Both the position numbers and the translations under genes were made by a program. This document shows, one piece after another, positions 1 through 9,130 of a stretch of 64,000 bases of DNA; the first letter of the stretch is position 1; each line of letters opens with the position of its first letter. Source of the stretch: CAWAHD01 sp963781785 (GTDB lineage Bacteria; Planctomycetota; Planctomycetia; Isosphaerales; Isosphaeraceae); contig CAWAHD010000005.1 in assembly GCA_963781785.1 (NCBI GenBank), forward strand, positions 744,001-808,000, written 5' to 3'. Below the pieces are notes generated by a model. That model saw nothing but the letters and a program-made list of their open reading frames with translations, was not told the DNA's origin and searched no databases.

Positions 1-28
1 GTGAAACGATGCGCATCGAACCTCCGGG

Positions 29-580
29 CTATGCCAGCGCCCCTGGGGCACTTTCACGCATCCAAACCACGCGATCTTCGAGCGACGCCAGCCCGCCGAA
101 CAGGATCGTCGTATACGCCAGGTCGCCGAGAAGGCTGTTCCGGAAGAACGGAATCCCGGCTACATAACAAGCATATAAGCCCGATCCCGAATGCGGGTAC
201 CCGTGACCCATGGCCCATACGGCAAAATTCGTCACCGCGAAAAATACGATCGATCCAGCCAGGGAGGCTGTGCCGACCTGCCACACCGAGCGCCGGTCCT
301 TGACAAGCTGCCCGAGCACCGTGGTGGCCAGGATGCAGGCATACACGACCGGCTGAATGCCAATCATGCTGCCCAGCGAGTAGCGCGTGCACGCGAGCAC
401 GAGATCGCTCAAAAGCATCGCCGCGAGCGGGAGCAGGTACGCCAGCCTCCGACTGCGGAAACACGCTCCTCCCAGGAGGGCCATTGCCGCAATCGGCGCC
501 ACATTGGGCGGATGCGGCACGAGCCTGGCGAGCGCGGCCGTTACCACAATTCCGGCGAGCACAGTCGAGCGTTTGTTCAT
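29..580 (-). CDS. DUF6580-like multi-pass membrane protein
   Basis: A 183-residue hydrophobic protein with about five predicted membrane segments. The N-terminal part carries the run PNVAPIAAMALLGGACF, which is typical of the DUF6580 family of planctomycete and Bacteroidetes membrane proteins, sometimes placed near ECF-type vitamin transporters. I chose the ATG at 578-580 because GGGAG lies seven bases upstream; an in-frame ATG at 586 is too close to that site. The transported substrate, if any, is unknown. It is read in the same direction as the PP-loop protein upstream (618-1358), with 37 bases between them, so co-transcription is plausible. Intact. Confidence 0.75.
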   Translation of the reverse strand: MNKRSTVLAGIVVTAALARLVPHPPNVAPIAAMALLGGACFRSRRLAYLLPLAAMLLSDLVLACTRYSLGSMIGIQPVVYACILATTVLGQLVKDRRSVWQVGTASLAGSIVFFAVTNFAVWAMGHGYPHSGSGLYACYVAGIPFFRNSLLGDLAYTTILFGGLASLEDRVVWMRESAPGALA

Positions 581-617
581 ATCCATTCTCCCATCTTCAC
601 CCGGAGTGATCCGATAT

Positions 618-1358
618 TCAAACTGGCGGTATCTCGCCGGCGGCGCAGGGCAACATGGCGGAACTTCCGGCCAGGAGCAGGTCAGCGTAGTACCGCCCAT
701 CCCGCACGACGGTTTCTCCGACCTGCACCGCTACGGGCCTTTCAAAGCAGGGCCCGTCGTGGACGAATGAATGAAACTCCCCATATTCCCCGCACGGGTC
801 GATGCCGGGCGGCAGGTCCGCGAGCAGCCGCTCATCGAAGGCTCGCCCGACGAACCCCGGCCCCACCTTGCCTTCGACGCACGAGAGAATCGCCTTGAAT
901 CCCATCGCGATGATCTGTCGCGAGAGTTGAAAAGTATCCCGTTTCCAGATGGGGAAAACCCCGGTCATGCCCGCCTTGGCGAGGTTCTTTTCGCGCCACT
1001 CGCGGAGGTCCTCCAGGAACAGGTCGCCGAAGCCGACTGTGTATACGCCCTGCGACTTGAAATCCTCCATGACCCGGCCCATGATGTCCTCGTACACCTC
1101 GTTTGTACACGGCGTGGAACTGGCCGACGGCAGGTAGACCTTTCTGAGGGGCACACCGATCGCGTCGGCTTGTGCCTCCAGTAGCTCTTCGCGCACTCCG
1201 TGGTGGCTGATGCGCTTGAACTCGTCGGACACCGAGGTCATGAGCGCCACCACCTCGTACCGTGGATCAGCCCGCAGCTCATGGAGCGCGAGCGCGCTGT
1301 CTTTGCCCCCGCTCCAGGACATCACGACGGCCGTCCGCCCCGGACCGTTTGCACCCAT
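618..1358 (-). CDS. Dph6-related PP-loop ATP pyrophosphatase
   Basis: A 246-residue soluble protein of the DUF71/COG2102 (diphthine-ammonia ligase related) family. The PP-loop SGGKDS, near residue 15, binds and splits ATP to AMP and pyrophosphate. The following HHGVR and the YTVGFGDLFLEDLR segment match the family, and GEYGEFHSFVHDGP near the C-terminus is its other conserved block. In eukaryotes and archaea the relatives amidate diphthine on EF2; bacteria lack diphthamide, so the bacterial substrate is not known. The ATG at 1356-1358 starts just before the PP-loop domain; the longer open frame up to 1463 has no family similarity. Intact. Confidence 0.82.
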   Translation of the reverse strand: MGANGPGRTAVVMSWSGGKDSALALHELRADPRYEVVALMTSVSDEFKRISHHGVREELLEAQADAIGVPLRKVYLPSASSTPCTNEVYEDIMGRVMEDFKSQGVYTVGFGDLFLEDLREWREKNLAKAGMTGVFPIWKRDTFQLSRQIIAMGFKAILSCVEGKVGPGFVGRAFDERLLADLPPGIDPCGEYGEFHSFVHDGPCFERPVAVQVGETVVRDGRYYADLLLAGSSAMLPCAAGEIPPV

Positions 1359-1390
1359 GCGCCTGTCTCCGTGTTCGTGCGTCAAAGCAA

Positions 1391-1438
1391 CCGGCTCCCG
1401 GTCATGTCCCTGAAGAAGAGGACACAACCGGGAGCCGG
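1391..1438. promoter_or_regulatory. Strong hairpin between the PP-loop gene and leuC
   Basis: A perfect 12-bp inverted repeat (CCGGCTCCCGGT at 1391-1402 and its complement at 1427-1438) with an inner GTCC/GGAC pairing. It has no T-run, so it is not a simple intrinsic terminator. It lies in the 314-base region between the divergent starts at 1358 and 1673, 33 bases upstream of the PP-loop gene, where it would be in its 5' leader. I see nothing else in this intergenic stretch. Confidence 0.5.
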
Positions 1439-1672
1439 ATGATCGCGGCACCTCGCGTTGCATAGTCGGATTCTACTTGCGATGGTGGCGCGACTCAAGT
1501 AGGCAGTCGCGCATCGCCGCCGGTCCAAGGAAGCGAACCGACGGGTTCGGACTGGGCGAGCCGGCCGATCCGCCAAGGGCATGAATATCGGATCGTCGCT
1601 GGTCAGAGCATCTGGTATCCTGAAAGATCCACTCCGGGTATCCGCGCGATGACATTGATGGCCGAGGCAACC

Positions 1673-3085
1673 ATGCCCGAAACACTTTTCGAGAAGATCT
1701 GGAATCGTCACGTGGTCGAGGCGACCGATCAAGCGACGCTCCTGTACATCGACCGCCACCTGGTGCACGAGGTGACAAGCCCTCAGGCGTTCGAAGGGCT
1801 TCGGCTCGCCGGCCGGCGAGTGCGGCGGCCGGACCTGACTTTCGCCACCATCGATCACAACGTGCCGACCGACAACCAGCTCGACATTCGCGATCCGCTC
1901 TCGCGCAAGCAGGTCGAGGCGATGCGAGCCAACTGCCGCGAGTTCGGCGTCACGCTCTACGACATCCAGAGCGGGCACCAGGGGATCGTGCACGTGATCG
2001 GACCGGAACTGGGGCTCACGCTTCCCGGGCTCGACGATCGTCTGCGGCGACAGCCACACCAGCACCCACGGGGCCTTCGGCGCCCTCGCCTTCGGCATCG
2101 GCACCAGCGAGGTCGAGCACGTGCTCGCGACCCAGACGCTGTGGCAAGGGCTGCGGCCACTTTACCCTGGGAGTCGAAGTCACGGGCCGACTGGCAGCGG
2201 GCCTCGAGCCCAAGGACATCATCCTGGCGATCATTCGCAAGATCGGCACCGGCGGAGCGACCGGACATGTGATCGAGTACTACGGCCCGGCGATCGCAGC
2301 CCTGTCGATGGAAGGGCGAATGACGATCTGCAACATGTCGATCGAGGCCGGCGCCCGCGCGGGACTGATCGCCCCCGACGAAGTCACGTTCGACTACATC
2401 ACGCAGGGCAACCGGCCGTTCGCACCGAAGGGCGCGGCGCTCGAGGCGGCCATCAGCCGACTGGAAGACTCTGCGCACCGACGACCCGCGCGCCTTCGAC
2501 CGCGTGGTCACGATCGACGCCGGCGCGCTGGTGCCCCAGGTCACCTGGGGCACAAACCCGGCCATGACCGTCGACGTCACCGGCATCGTTCCCAACCCGG
2601 ACGACGTCCCGTTTGCCGCTCCCGAAGATGCCCGCCGCGCACTGGATTACATGGGGCTCAAGCCGGGGACCCCGATCAGCGAGATCCCTGTCGACGTCGT
2701 ATTCATCGGCTCGTGCACCAACGGCCGGATCGAGGACCTGCGCACCGCGGCCCGGGTCTTCAAGGGCCGCAAGACCGCGCCCGGCGTGCAGGCACTGGTC
2801 GTTCCCGGCAGCGAGGCCGTCCGCCGCCAGGCCGAGGCCGAGGGGCTGGACCGGATCTTCCTCGAAGCGGGTGCCGAGTGGCGCCAGGCCGGATGCAGCA
2901 TGTGCCTGGCGATGAACCCCGACAAGCTCAAGCCCGGCCAGCGGTCGGCGAGCACCAGCAACCGCAACTTCGAGGGACGCCAGGGACCCGGCGGCCGTAC
3001 CCACCTGGTCAGCCCGGCCATGGCCGCCGCCGCGGCGGTCACCGGCCACTTTACCGACGTCCGCCGGCTGCTGGGCTCGTGCTGA
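1673..3085 (+). CDS. leuC: 3-isopropylmalate dehydratase large subunit (frameshifted)
   Basis: Isomerises 2-isopropylmalate to 3-isopropylmalate in leucine synthesis, with LeuD, using a 4Fe-4S cluster. The protein starts MPETLFEKIWN; VCGDSHTSTHGAFG, GSCTNGRIEDL and AGCSMCLAMNPD supply the cluster cysteines and substrate sites, and the C-terminus is normal. I chose the ATG at 1673 (GAGG just upstream) over that at 1649. The reading changes frame three times, near 2030, 2148 and 2470, each time in the +1 sense, and conserved LeuC sequence resumes after each change. All family blocks are present, so the whole span is one gene about 470 residues long. Whether the shifts are real or sequence errors cannot be told here. 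leuD follows 23 bases later. Confidence 0.9.
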
Positions 3086-3108
3086 CAAAGATCCGGAGCG
3101 CACGCATC

Positions 3109-3798
3109 ATGGAACCGTTTGTCACTCATCGGGGCCGACTGGCACTACTCGACTGGACCGATGTTAACACCGACCTGATCATCCCTGCCCGTTACTTGAA
3201 AAAGATCGAGCGCACGGGCTTCGGTCCACTGCTGTTCGCCGACAAGCGGTATTCGCCGGGTACGGCCCCCGACCTAGACCACCCCGACAAGCACGGGCAG
3301 CAGCTCGCCGAATTCCCGCTCAATCGTCCCGCTTTCCAGGGTGCCACCGTGCTGGTGACCGGCGCCAACTTCGGATGCGGCTCCAGCCGGGAACATGCCG
3401 TCTGGGCCGTGATGCAAGCCGGCTACCGGGCGGTCATTGCGCCGGGTAAGGGAGTGGGCTTCGCCGACATTTTTGAATCGAACGCTCTCCAGAACGGCCT
3501 GCTGACGATCGAGCTCGCCCCCGATCACTGGCAAATGATCGCCGAAGCCGCTCGCCAGAGGCCCGAGATCGCCTGTGTGACCATCGATCTGCGCGACCAG
3601 ACCGTGAAACTGGACCCCGCTCCCGACAGCCCACCCGACCATCCCGAGATGCGGTTTACTTTCGAGATCGCCGAGTCGCATCGCGATCGCCTGCTCCATG
3701 GCCTTGACCCCATCGCCGAGACCCTTCTGCATGATGCGGCCATCACCCGCCACGAACAGCACGTCCCCGCCTGGATGATCCCCACAAGCGAATCTTGA
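3109..3798 (+). CDS. leuD: 3-isopropylmalate dehydratase small subunit
   Basis: The 229-residue swivel subunit that completes the LeuCD isomerase. It opens with the typical RGRLALLDWTDVNTDLIIPARYL segment region, and contains GANFGCGSSREHAVWA, the substrate-recognition loop. Length and C-terminus are normal. It starts at an ATG 23 bases after the leuC stop and is intact, in contrast to leuC. The open frame extends upstream into leuC only because of a leuC frameshift, so this is not a LeuC-LeuD fusion. Confidence 0.95.
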   Translation: MEPFVTHRGRLALLDWTDVNTDLIIPARYLKKIERTGFGPLLFADKRYSPGTAPDLDHPDKHGQQLAEFPLNRPAFQGATVLVTGANFGCGSSREHAVWAVMQAGYRAVIAPGKGVGFADIFESNALQNGLLTIELAPDHWQMIAEAARQRPEIACVTIDLRDQTVKLDPAPDSPPDHPEMRFTFEIAESHRDRLLHGLDPIAETLLHDAAITRHEQHVPAWMIPTSES

Positions 3799-3858
3799 CT
3801 TTGATAATCGAGATACGTAAGATGCCTTCCGGTGCAGGGCTTGTGGAGGGGGTGTTTC

Positions 3859-4583
3859 ATGGCGGCAACTGCGTTGGAACCGGTTGACCAGGTTGAGTTA
3901 GCGGAGGCGAACCGGAGGCTGGCCGGCGCGGTGCCCCGTGCGGTTCTGGAATGGGCCGTCGAGCGGTTTCACCCGCGACTCACGATGGCGACGGCGTTCG
4001 GGGCCGAGGGTTGCGTGCTCTTGCATTTGCTCGCGGAGATCGAGCCCAATGTTCGGGTGTTCAACCTGGATACGGGTTACCAGTTTCCGGAAACGCTGGC
4101 TCTGCGGGACCGGATCGCCGAGCGGTATGGCATCGAGGTCGAGCTGGTGCGTCCTGCGCTTCGGTCGGAGAATACGAAGAGCAGCACGGCGGGCCGGTGT
4201 ACGTCACGAATCCGGACCAGTGCTGTTATGATCGTAAGATCGTGCCCTTGCGCCGCGCGCTGGCGGGCTACGACGCCTGGATCACGGCAATCCGGGCGGA
4301 CCAGTCGCCGGACCGTGCCGGTGCCAGGGTTGTGGGCATGGACCCGAAGTTCGGACTGGTCAAGATCAACCCGCTCTTGACCTGGACCAGTCGTGACGTC
4401 TGGGCCTTCGTCGCCACCCACAACGTGCCGTATAACCCTCTGCATGACCAGGGTTACGCGTCGATCGGCTGCTGGCCGTGCACGCGTGCCAGTGAAGCGG
4501 GGGCAGACGAGCGGGCGGGGCGGTGGGCGGGTCATGCCAAGACCGAATGCGGGTTGCACTCGCTGGACAGCAGTCAGCTTTGA
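3859..4583 (+). CDS. cysH: Assimilatory adenylyl-sulfate (APS) reductase, CysH family (frameshifted)
   Basis: Reduces activated sulfate to sulfite with thioredoxin. Visible blocks: the PP-loop-like region MATAFGAEGCVLLH, FNLDTGYQFPET, then CCYDRKIVPLRRAL and IGCWPCTRA, and the catalytic ECGLH near the C-terminus. The paired CC and CxxC cysteines that bind a 4Fe-4S cluster are the mark of the APS-using type rather than the PAPS-using enterobacterial type. Start ATG 3859 has a strong GGAGGGGG site. One frameshift near 4170 (a base appears missing) moves the C-terminal two thirds to another frame. It heads a cluster with an Rrf2 regulator and sat-cysC. Confidence 0.9.
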
Positions 4584-4630
4584 ATGGGTACGGCCCTGAC
4601 ACTGTGGGGCGGCTTGAGGCTTCTGGCCGG

Positions 4631-5050
4631 ATGAAGATTTCCGCGAAGGCCGAGTATGCATGTCTGGCGGTGCTGGCCCTGACACGGCTCGGATGCGACT
4701 CGTCCCTGGTGCACATCCGCGAGATTGCGCAGGCGTACGGGATTCCCGAGCGGTACCTGGTCCAGATTCTGCTTCAGATGAAGAGGTCGGGGCTGGTCGA
4801 GAGCACGCGCGGAGCCTCGGGCGGCTATCGCCTCGCTCGCGATGCGTCGGCCATCACGCTGGGCCAGGTCATCCGGGCCGTGGATGGCCCGGGACGTGCG
4901 CGCCGCGATCTCGCAGCGCACAGGCCATCAGCGGCCAGTGTACTAGAGTCCGTGTGGGACGACGTCCGGGCCGCTGAACGGGACGTCCTCGACCGCACCA
5001 CCATCGCGCAGCTCGCCGAGCACACGACGGCGCACGAGTGGACCATTTGA
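4631..5050 (+). CDS. Rrf2 family transcriptional regulator
   Basis: A 139-residue winged-helix regulator. It starts MKISAKAEYACLAVLAL, followed by the recognition region IPERYLVQILLQMKRSGLVESTRGASGGYRLAR, both diagnostic of Rrf2. The three-cysteine cluster seen in IscR is absent: the only cysteines lie in the first 30 residues. So Fe-S sensing of the IscR kind is unlikely, and the protein is closer to CymR-like regulators of sulfur genes. It sits between cysH and sat-cysC, which suggests it controls this sulfate-assimilation cluster. Intact. Confidence 0.85.
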   Translation: MKISAKAEYACLAVLALTRLGCDSSLVHIREIAQAYGIPERYLVQILLQMKRSGLVESTRGASGGYRLARDASAITLGQVIRAVDGPGRARRDLAAHRPSAASVLESVWDDVRAAERDVLDRTTIAQLAEHTTAHEWTI

Positions 5051-5152
5051 CTGGCGGCTGAATTCTCGCCAACATGGAACGCTTGGACGGCAACCCGCAG
5101 TGGGATTCGCTCAACGCATACTTCCACGTTCCGAAAGTCTTAAGCCACTGAT

Positions 5153-6955
5153 TTGAGTCTGAAAGGAGACCCAGTCATTTCTACCAAGACCCCGAGATCA
5201 ACCCCGCCCGCGGCGTCTGCGGGCGTTGGTTTGAACACGCCTTATGGCGGGGCGCTCGTCGATCTGATCGTGCCCGAGGAACGAGCGGCCGAGATGAAGG
5301 CGACCGCCAAGGATTTCGCCAGCTTGACGCTGGACGAGCGTTGTCTGTGCGACCTCGAGCTCTTGGCCGTGGGCGGATTCTCGCCGCTCACGACGTTTCT
5401 GAACAAGGCCGACTACGAGCGGGTGGTCGGCGAGAAGCAGCTCGTCGACGGCACACTCTGGCCGCTGCCCGTGGTGTTGCCGGTGACGCCCGGCGATGGC
5501 GTTCAGGTGGGCAAGCCGCTGGCGCTGCGCGACGTCTACGGCAACCTTCTGGCGTTTCTTCACGTTGAGGAGATCTACGCCTACGACAAGGAGAACGAAG
5601 CGCGGAACGCCTACGGCTCGCTGGATGCCTCGCATCCCTCGGTGGCCTATTTGAACCGGCAGCCGGGTCACTATGCGTCGGGACGGCTCGAGGTGATCCG
5701 CGTTCCGCCTCACTACGATTTCGTGGCGATTCGCCGGACGCCGGTCGAGCTGCGCAGCCATTTTCAGTCCCTGGGCTGGACCCAGATCGTCGCCTTTCAG
5801 ACCCGCAACCCCTTGCACCGGGCTCACGAAGAGCTGACGAAGCGCGCGGCCGAGCAGATCGGCGGCGGCCTGTTGATTCATCCGGTTGTCGGTGTCACGA
5901 AGCCGGGCGACGTCGACCATTACACCCGCGTGCGCTGCTACCGCGCTCTGGTTGACAATTACTACGAGTCAGGCAGCGTCGTCTTGAGCTTGCTGCCCCT
6001 GGCGATGCGCATGGCCGGGCCGAAGGAAGTGCTGCTGCACGCGATCATCCGGCGCAACTACGGCTGTACTCATTTCATCGTCGGCCGAGATCACGCCGGG
6101 CCCGGCAAGGATTCGACGGGCAAGCCGTTCTATTCTCCCTATGCCGCGCAGGAGTCGATGGCCGCCCACGAGAAGCAGATCGGCATGAAAATGGTCGACT
6201 TCAAGCAAATGGTTTATCTGCCGGACGAGAATCGGTATTCACCGGTCGACGAGGTTCCGCCGGGTACCAAGACGGCCGACATCTCGGGCACCGACGTCCG
6301 CGACAAGTACCTGGCCAAGGGGCTTCAGCTTCCCGAATGGTTCAGCCGTCCGGCCGTCGCCGAGATCTTGAACGAGACCAGCCCGCCCAGGTTCCGCCAG
6401 GGGGTGACGATCTGGTTCACCGGTCTTTCGGGGTCGGGCAAGAGCACGGTCGCGCATGCCTTGATCGAACGGCTCGCCGAGTTCGGGCGGAATTGCTCGC
6501 TCCTGGACGGCGACGAGATCCGGACCCATCTCTCCAAGGGGCTGGGCTTCAGCAAGGAAGACCGCGATACGAACATCCGGCGCGTCGGCTACGTCGCCAG
6601 CATGGTGACGCTCCACGGCGGCACGACGATCTGCTCGGTGATCAGCCCGTACCGGTCGATCCGCGACGAGGCCCGCAAGATCTCCAAGGGCAACTTCGTC
6701 GAGATCTTTTGCAGCACGCCGATCGAGGTCTGCGAGAAGCGGGACGTCAAGGGGATGTATGCGAAGGCCCGCGCGGCCGTCGCCGATGGCAAGCCGATGG
6801 GGTTCACCGGCGTGGACGATCCGTACGAGCCTCCGCTCAATCCCGAGATCACGCTCGACACCAGCTCACTTTCGGTCCAGCAGTGCGTCGACCATATCAT
6901 CGACCGGCTGCTCGAGCTGGGCTATATCTTGCCCCACGGACATATCGCTGAATGA
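5153..6955 (+). CDS. Bifunctional sulfate adenylyltransferase / adenylylsulfate kinase
   Basis: One intact chain of about 590-600 residues. The N-terminal two thirds is ATP sulfurylase (sulfate + ATP to APS), shown by QTRNPLHRAHEE and GRDHAGPGKDS. The C-terminal third is APS kinase (APS to PAPS), shown by the P-loop GLSGSGKST and the DGDEIR and RDTNIRR blocks. The start is uncertain. The longest frame opens at TTG 5153 with no ribosome site. A good AAAGGAG at 5162-5168 lies inside that frame, eight bases before an in-frame ATT at 5177, which would give MSTKTPRS. Either a rare ATT start or a misread ATG is likely. Third gene of the sulfate cluster after cysH and rrf2. Confidence 0.93.
   Translation: MSLKGDPVISTKTPRSTPPAASAGVGLNTPYGGALVDLIVPEERAAEMKATAKDFASLTLDERCLCDLELLAVGGFSPLTTFLNKADYERVVGEKQLVDGTLWPLPVVLPVTPGDGVQVGKPLALRDVYGNLLAFLHVEEIYAYDKENEARNAYGSLDASHPSVAYLNRQPGHYASGRLEVIRVPPHYDFVAIRRTPVELRSHFQSLGWTQIVAFQTRNPLHRAHEELTKRAAEQIGGGLLIHPVVGVTKPGDVDHYTRVRCYRALVDNYYESGSVVLSLLPLAMRMAGPKEVLLHAIIRRNYGCTHFIVGRDHAGPGKDSTGKPFYSPYAAQESMAAHEKQIGMKMVDFKQMVYLPDENRYSPVDEVPPGTKTADISGTDVRDKYLAKGLQLPEWFSRPAVAEILNETSPPRFRQGVTIWFTGLSGSGKSTVAHALIERLAEFGRNCSLLDGDEIRTHLSKGLGFSKEDRDTNIRRVGYVASMVTLHGGTTICSVISPYRSIRDEARKISKGNFVEIFCSTPIEVCEKRDVKGMYAKARAAVADGKPMGFTGVDDPYEPPLNPEITLDTSSLSVQQCVDHIIDRLLELGYILPHGHIAE
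5162..5179 (+). promoter_or_regulatory. Ribosome-binding site pointing to an ATT start for sat-cysC
   Basis: AAAGGAG at 5162-5168 is followed after eight bases by in-frame ATT at 5177-5179. The spacing is ideal, while the only conventional upstream start, TTG 5153, precedes the site. This decides the probable true start of the sulfurylase-kinase gene. Confidence 0.55.
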
Positions 6956-7035
6956 GCTGAAGGAACGGGGTCGGTGCCGATTCGGCGGCTCGCTCCGGCA
7001 CTCGGGAGGAAGGATTTACCGAGCATCGGGGACTG

Positions 7036-7241
7036 TTGTCGCCTTTCGCTCCGCGAAAGTATGGCTTCTCAATGAGCAACAGGCGATCCGATTCTAATAT
7101 CAATGCGGGACACCTATTGTCGCCTTTCGCTCCGCGAAAGTCTGGCGTCTCAATGGGCAATAAACGATCCGATTCTAATATCAATGCGGGACGCCTATTG
7201 TCGCCTTTCGCTCCGCGAAAGTATGGCTTCTCTCGGAGTGG
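7036..7241. repeat. 81-bp tandem repeat with palindromic core (2.5 copies)
   Basis: Units begin at 7036, 7117 and 7198, exactly 81 bases apart; the third is truncated at about 44 bases. Each opens with TTGTCGCCTTTCGCTCCGCG, whose core CTTTCGC-TCC-GCGAAAG is a perfect 7-bp inverted repeat, and continues with a nearly identical tail that includes GATCCGATTCTAATATCAAT. A REP-like element, expanded in tandem between sat-cysC and the LRR gene. Because 81 is a multiple of three, several frames stay open, but I see no protein there. Confidence 0.85.
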
Positions 7242-7262
7242 CTCTTCGTAGAACCAATGCAC

Positions 7263-7330
7263 AACTTTCGCGGAGCGAAAGGCGACAATGGGATCTGAGG
7301 AGTTGAAACTTTCGCGGAGCGAAAGGCGAC
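7263..7330. repeat. Two inverted copies of the palindromic repeat core
   Basis: AACTTTCGCGGAGCGAAAGG and the bases after it occur at 7263-7288 and again at 7307-7330, in the opposite orientation to the three copies at 7036, 7117 and 7198. Together they make a direct/inverted array of five palindromic cores within 300 bases, the arrangement of a BIME-type REP cluster. Confidence 0.8.
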
Positions 7331-7392
7331 TTTGGTCTGGCCACAGCGCGAATACATTTAGCACTATTCATGGGTACGCATCTGTAGCTCTC

Positions 7393-8693
7393 TCAGCGGC
7401 TCACGCGGGCCGTGGGAACCGAATTCGACAACGAACCGGCACCCGCGGGGGACACGCCGGTTCGCTTGACGTGCACACGTTTCAAGGCCGGCAAGCCGGC
7501 CAGATGCGCCAGCCCGGAGTCAGTCACCCTCGTGTCATCGAGATCCAGGTCATGCAGCCGGGAAAGGCCCTTCAAGTGGACCAGGCCGGCGTCCGTGACC
7601 GCTGTGTCCTTGAGGACAAGTGTGTCAAGTTGGTAGAGTCCGGCCAGATGGGCCAACCCGGCGTCTGTTACGGATGTGTGCATGATACAAAGGTCGCGAA
7701 GCCCAGCGAGTCCGGCCAGGTGAGCCAGTCCGGCGTCAGTGACCTGTGTATCCCGAATATTCAGATTTTGAATTCCCGACAGTTCGCGGATGTGGGCCAG
7801 GCCGCCGTCTCCGACCGTCGTACCATTCAACTGGAGGAATCTCAGTTTGGTATAGCCGGCCACCGGGGCCAAACCGGCATCGGCGAGTGGTAGATCGACC
7901 AAGCTCAGGTATTCAACCGCCGTGAGGTGGCGCACAGGCTCCAGGCTGGTCACTCGACCCCCATGGATGTACAGCGACTCGAGGTGGGACATTCCCGCAA
8001 GCGGTTCAATCCATCGCTTGTGACCTGGGTCTTCCCCAGGTGCAGGAGCCGAAGATCGTTAAGCCCCTCCAGGTAGATCAGACCGGCATCGGTGATCTGT
8101 GGGCTGGAAAGTTGGAGCCACTGGAGTCGGGTCAGGCGCGCGACGTGAGCCAGGTCGCCATCGGTCACCGCAAAATGGAGCAGGCTGAGCACCTCGAGCT
8201 GTGAGAATCCATCCAGGTTCGCCAGGGCGGCTCCCGTGATCCCGGCGGTTTGATGCAACTCGAGCCATTTCAACCGCGAAAGTCCTCGAATCGCGGACAC
8301 GCCGGTGTCGGTCACCGCATTGGCGGCGATCTGGAGCGCCTCCAGATGGTGCAGTCGGCCGATCAGAATCATCTCCGCGTCGCTGACACGATGGACGGCG
8401 TCGACACGAGTCACGGTGTCGAAATACTCGGAACCGACGCGGTCTACGAGCCATCTCGGCCAGAAAGGCTTGCGGGTGATCGCGGGGTTCGGCCCGGTCG
8501 ATTCCCAGTCGTAATAGACTCTGCCGCCGGCCCGCGTGATGGCCTCCACAGTTTCGCGCTGGACCCGCGCACGATGGACAATCCAACCCGCTCCTCCTCC
8601 GAAAATCAGGACGATCGCCATGAGCGTCCGTACGCTGAAGCGGACCCTGGGGAGATGATGCCATGAAAATCTCAATGCTCTGCACGGCATCAA
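7393..8693 (-). CDS. Membrane-anchored leucine-rich repeat protein (frameshifted)
   Basis: An N-terminal anchor (RFSVRTLMAIVLIFGGGAGW, residues about 18-37) of the FSVRTL type common in planctomycetes is followed by about a dozen leucine-rich repeats of the pattern VTDAGLAHLAGLxxLxxLxL, close to the cysteine-containing/RNI-like LRR class. The ATG is at 8691-8693. One frameshift near 7995 splits the open frame; repeats continue without a gap on the other side, so this is one gene of about 430 residues. LRR proteins of this type are thought to bind proteins at the cell surface; no partner is evident here. Confidence 0.8.
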
Positions 8694-8785
8694 TGCGTTC
8701 CTGGAGTTCTCCGCCCCGTCATCCGAATCGGATCAGCAACAACTGCGACGCGATGGCCATCGCTAGACCGGCGACTTCGTAGCGC

Positions 8786-9088
8786 TCAAACATCCGCGTC
8801 GTACACCCGCACCTGTCGCCAGTTGGGCTTGTTTTCGTCGATGAACTTGTGATGAATCGCTGAGTCTTGATACGCGTCGTGAGACGCCTGGGAATCGAAC
8901 ACGATGTGGAGGGCGACGTCGAAGTCTCGCACGTTGACCGGGCGAGTCAGGTTGGGATTCACGGTGCCGCAAGCGAAGAAAACGGTGCCGGGGTGGCCAT
9001 TCAAGTACTTGCGGCAGTCGTCGATCATTTTCTGGATGGCGGCAGGGGAGGAATCATTGAGCGAAAAGAAGACGCTGTGGGCCAGCAT
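8786..9088 (-). CDS. Dabb family (stress-responsive alpha/beta barrel) protein
   Basis: A 100-residue single-domain protein. It opens MLAHSVFFSLND and has GTVNPNLTRPVNVRDFDVALHIVF-like strands and HHKFIDENKPNW near the end, the spacing of the Dabb dimeric ferredoxin-like fold. Members include small stress proteins and some enzymes; the function of this one is not known. Start ATG 9088. It lies 43 bases beyond the stop of mtnA in the same orientation. Intact. Confidence 0.85.
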   Translation of the reverse strand: MLAHSVFFSLNDSSPAAIQKMIDDCRKYLNGHPGTVFFACGTVNPNLTRPVNVRDFDVALHIVFDSQASHDAYQDSAIHHKFIDENKPNWRQVRVYDADV

Positions 9089-9130
9089 GGTGTCTCTCGT
9101 GGTGAAACAAAGGAATGAACAAACCAGGGA

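Noticed and set aside
2269..3798. LeuC-LeuD fusion protein
   Set aside because: LeuC ends in another frame at 3085; LeuD has its own ATG at 3109. The joined frame comes from leuC frameshifts.
7036..7330. CRISPR array
   Set aside because: The repeated unit is the whole 81 bases, spacers are nearly identical to each other, there are only 2.5 direct copies, and the other two are inverted. No cas genes.
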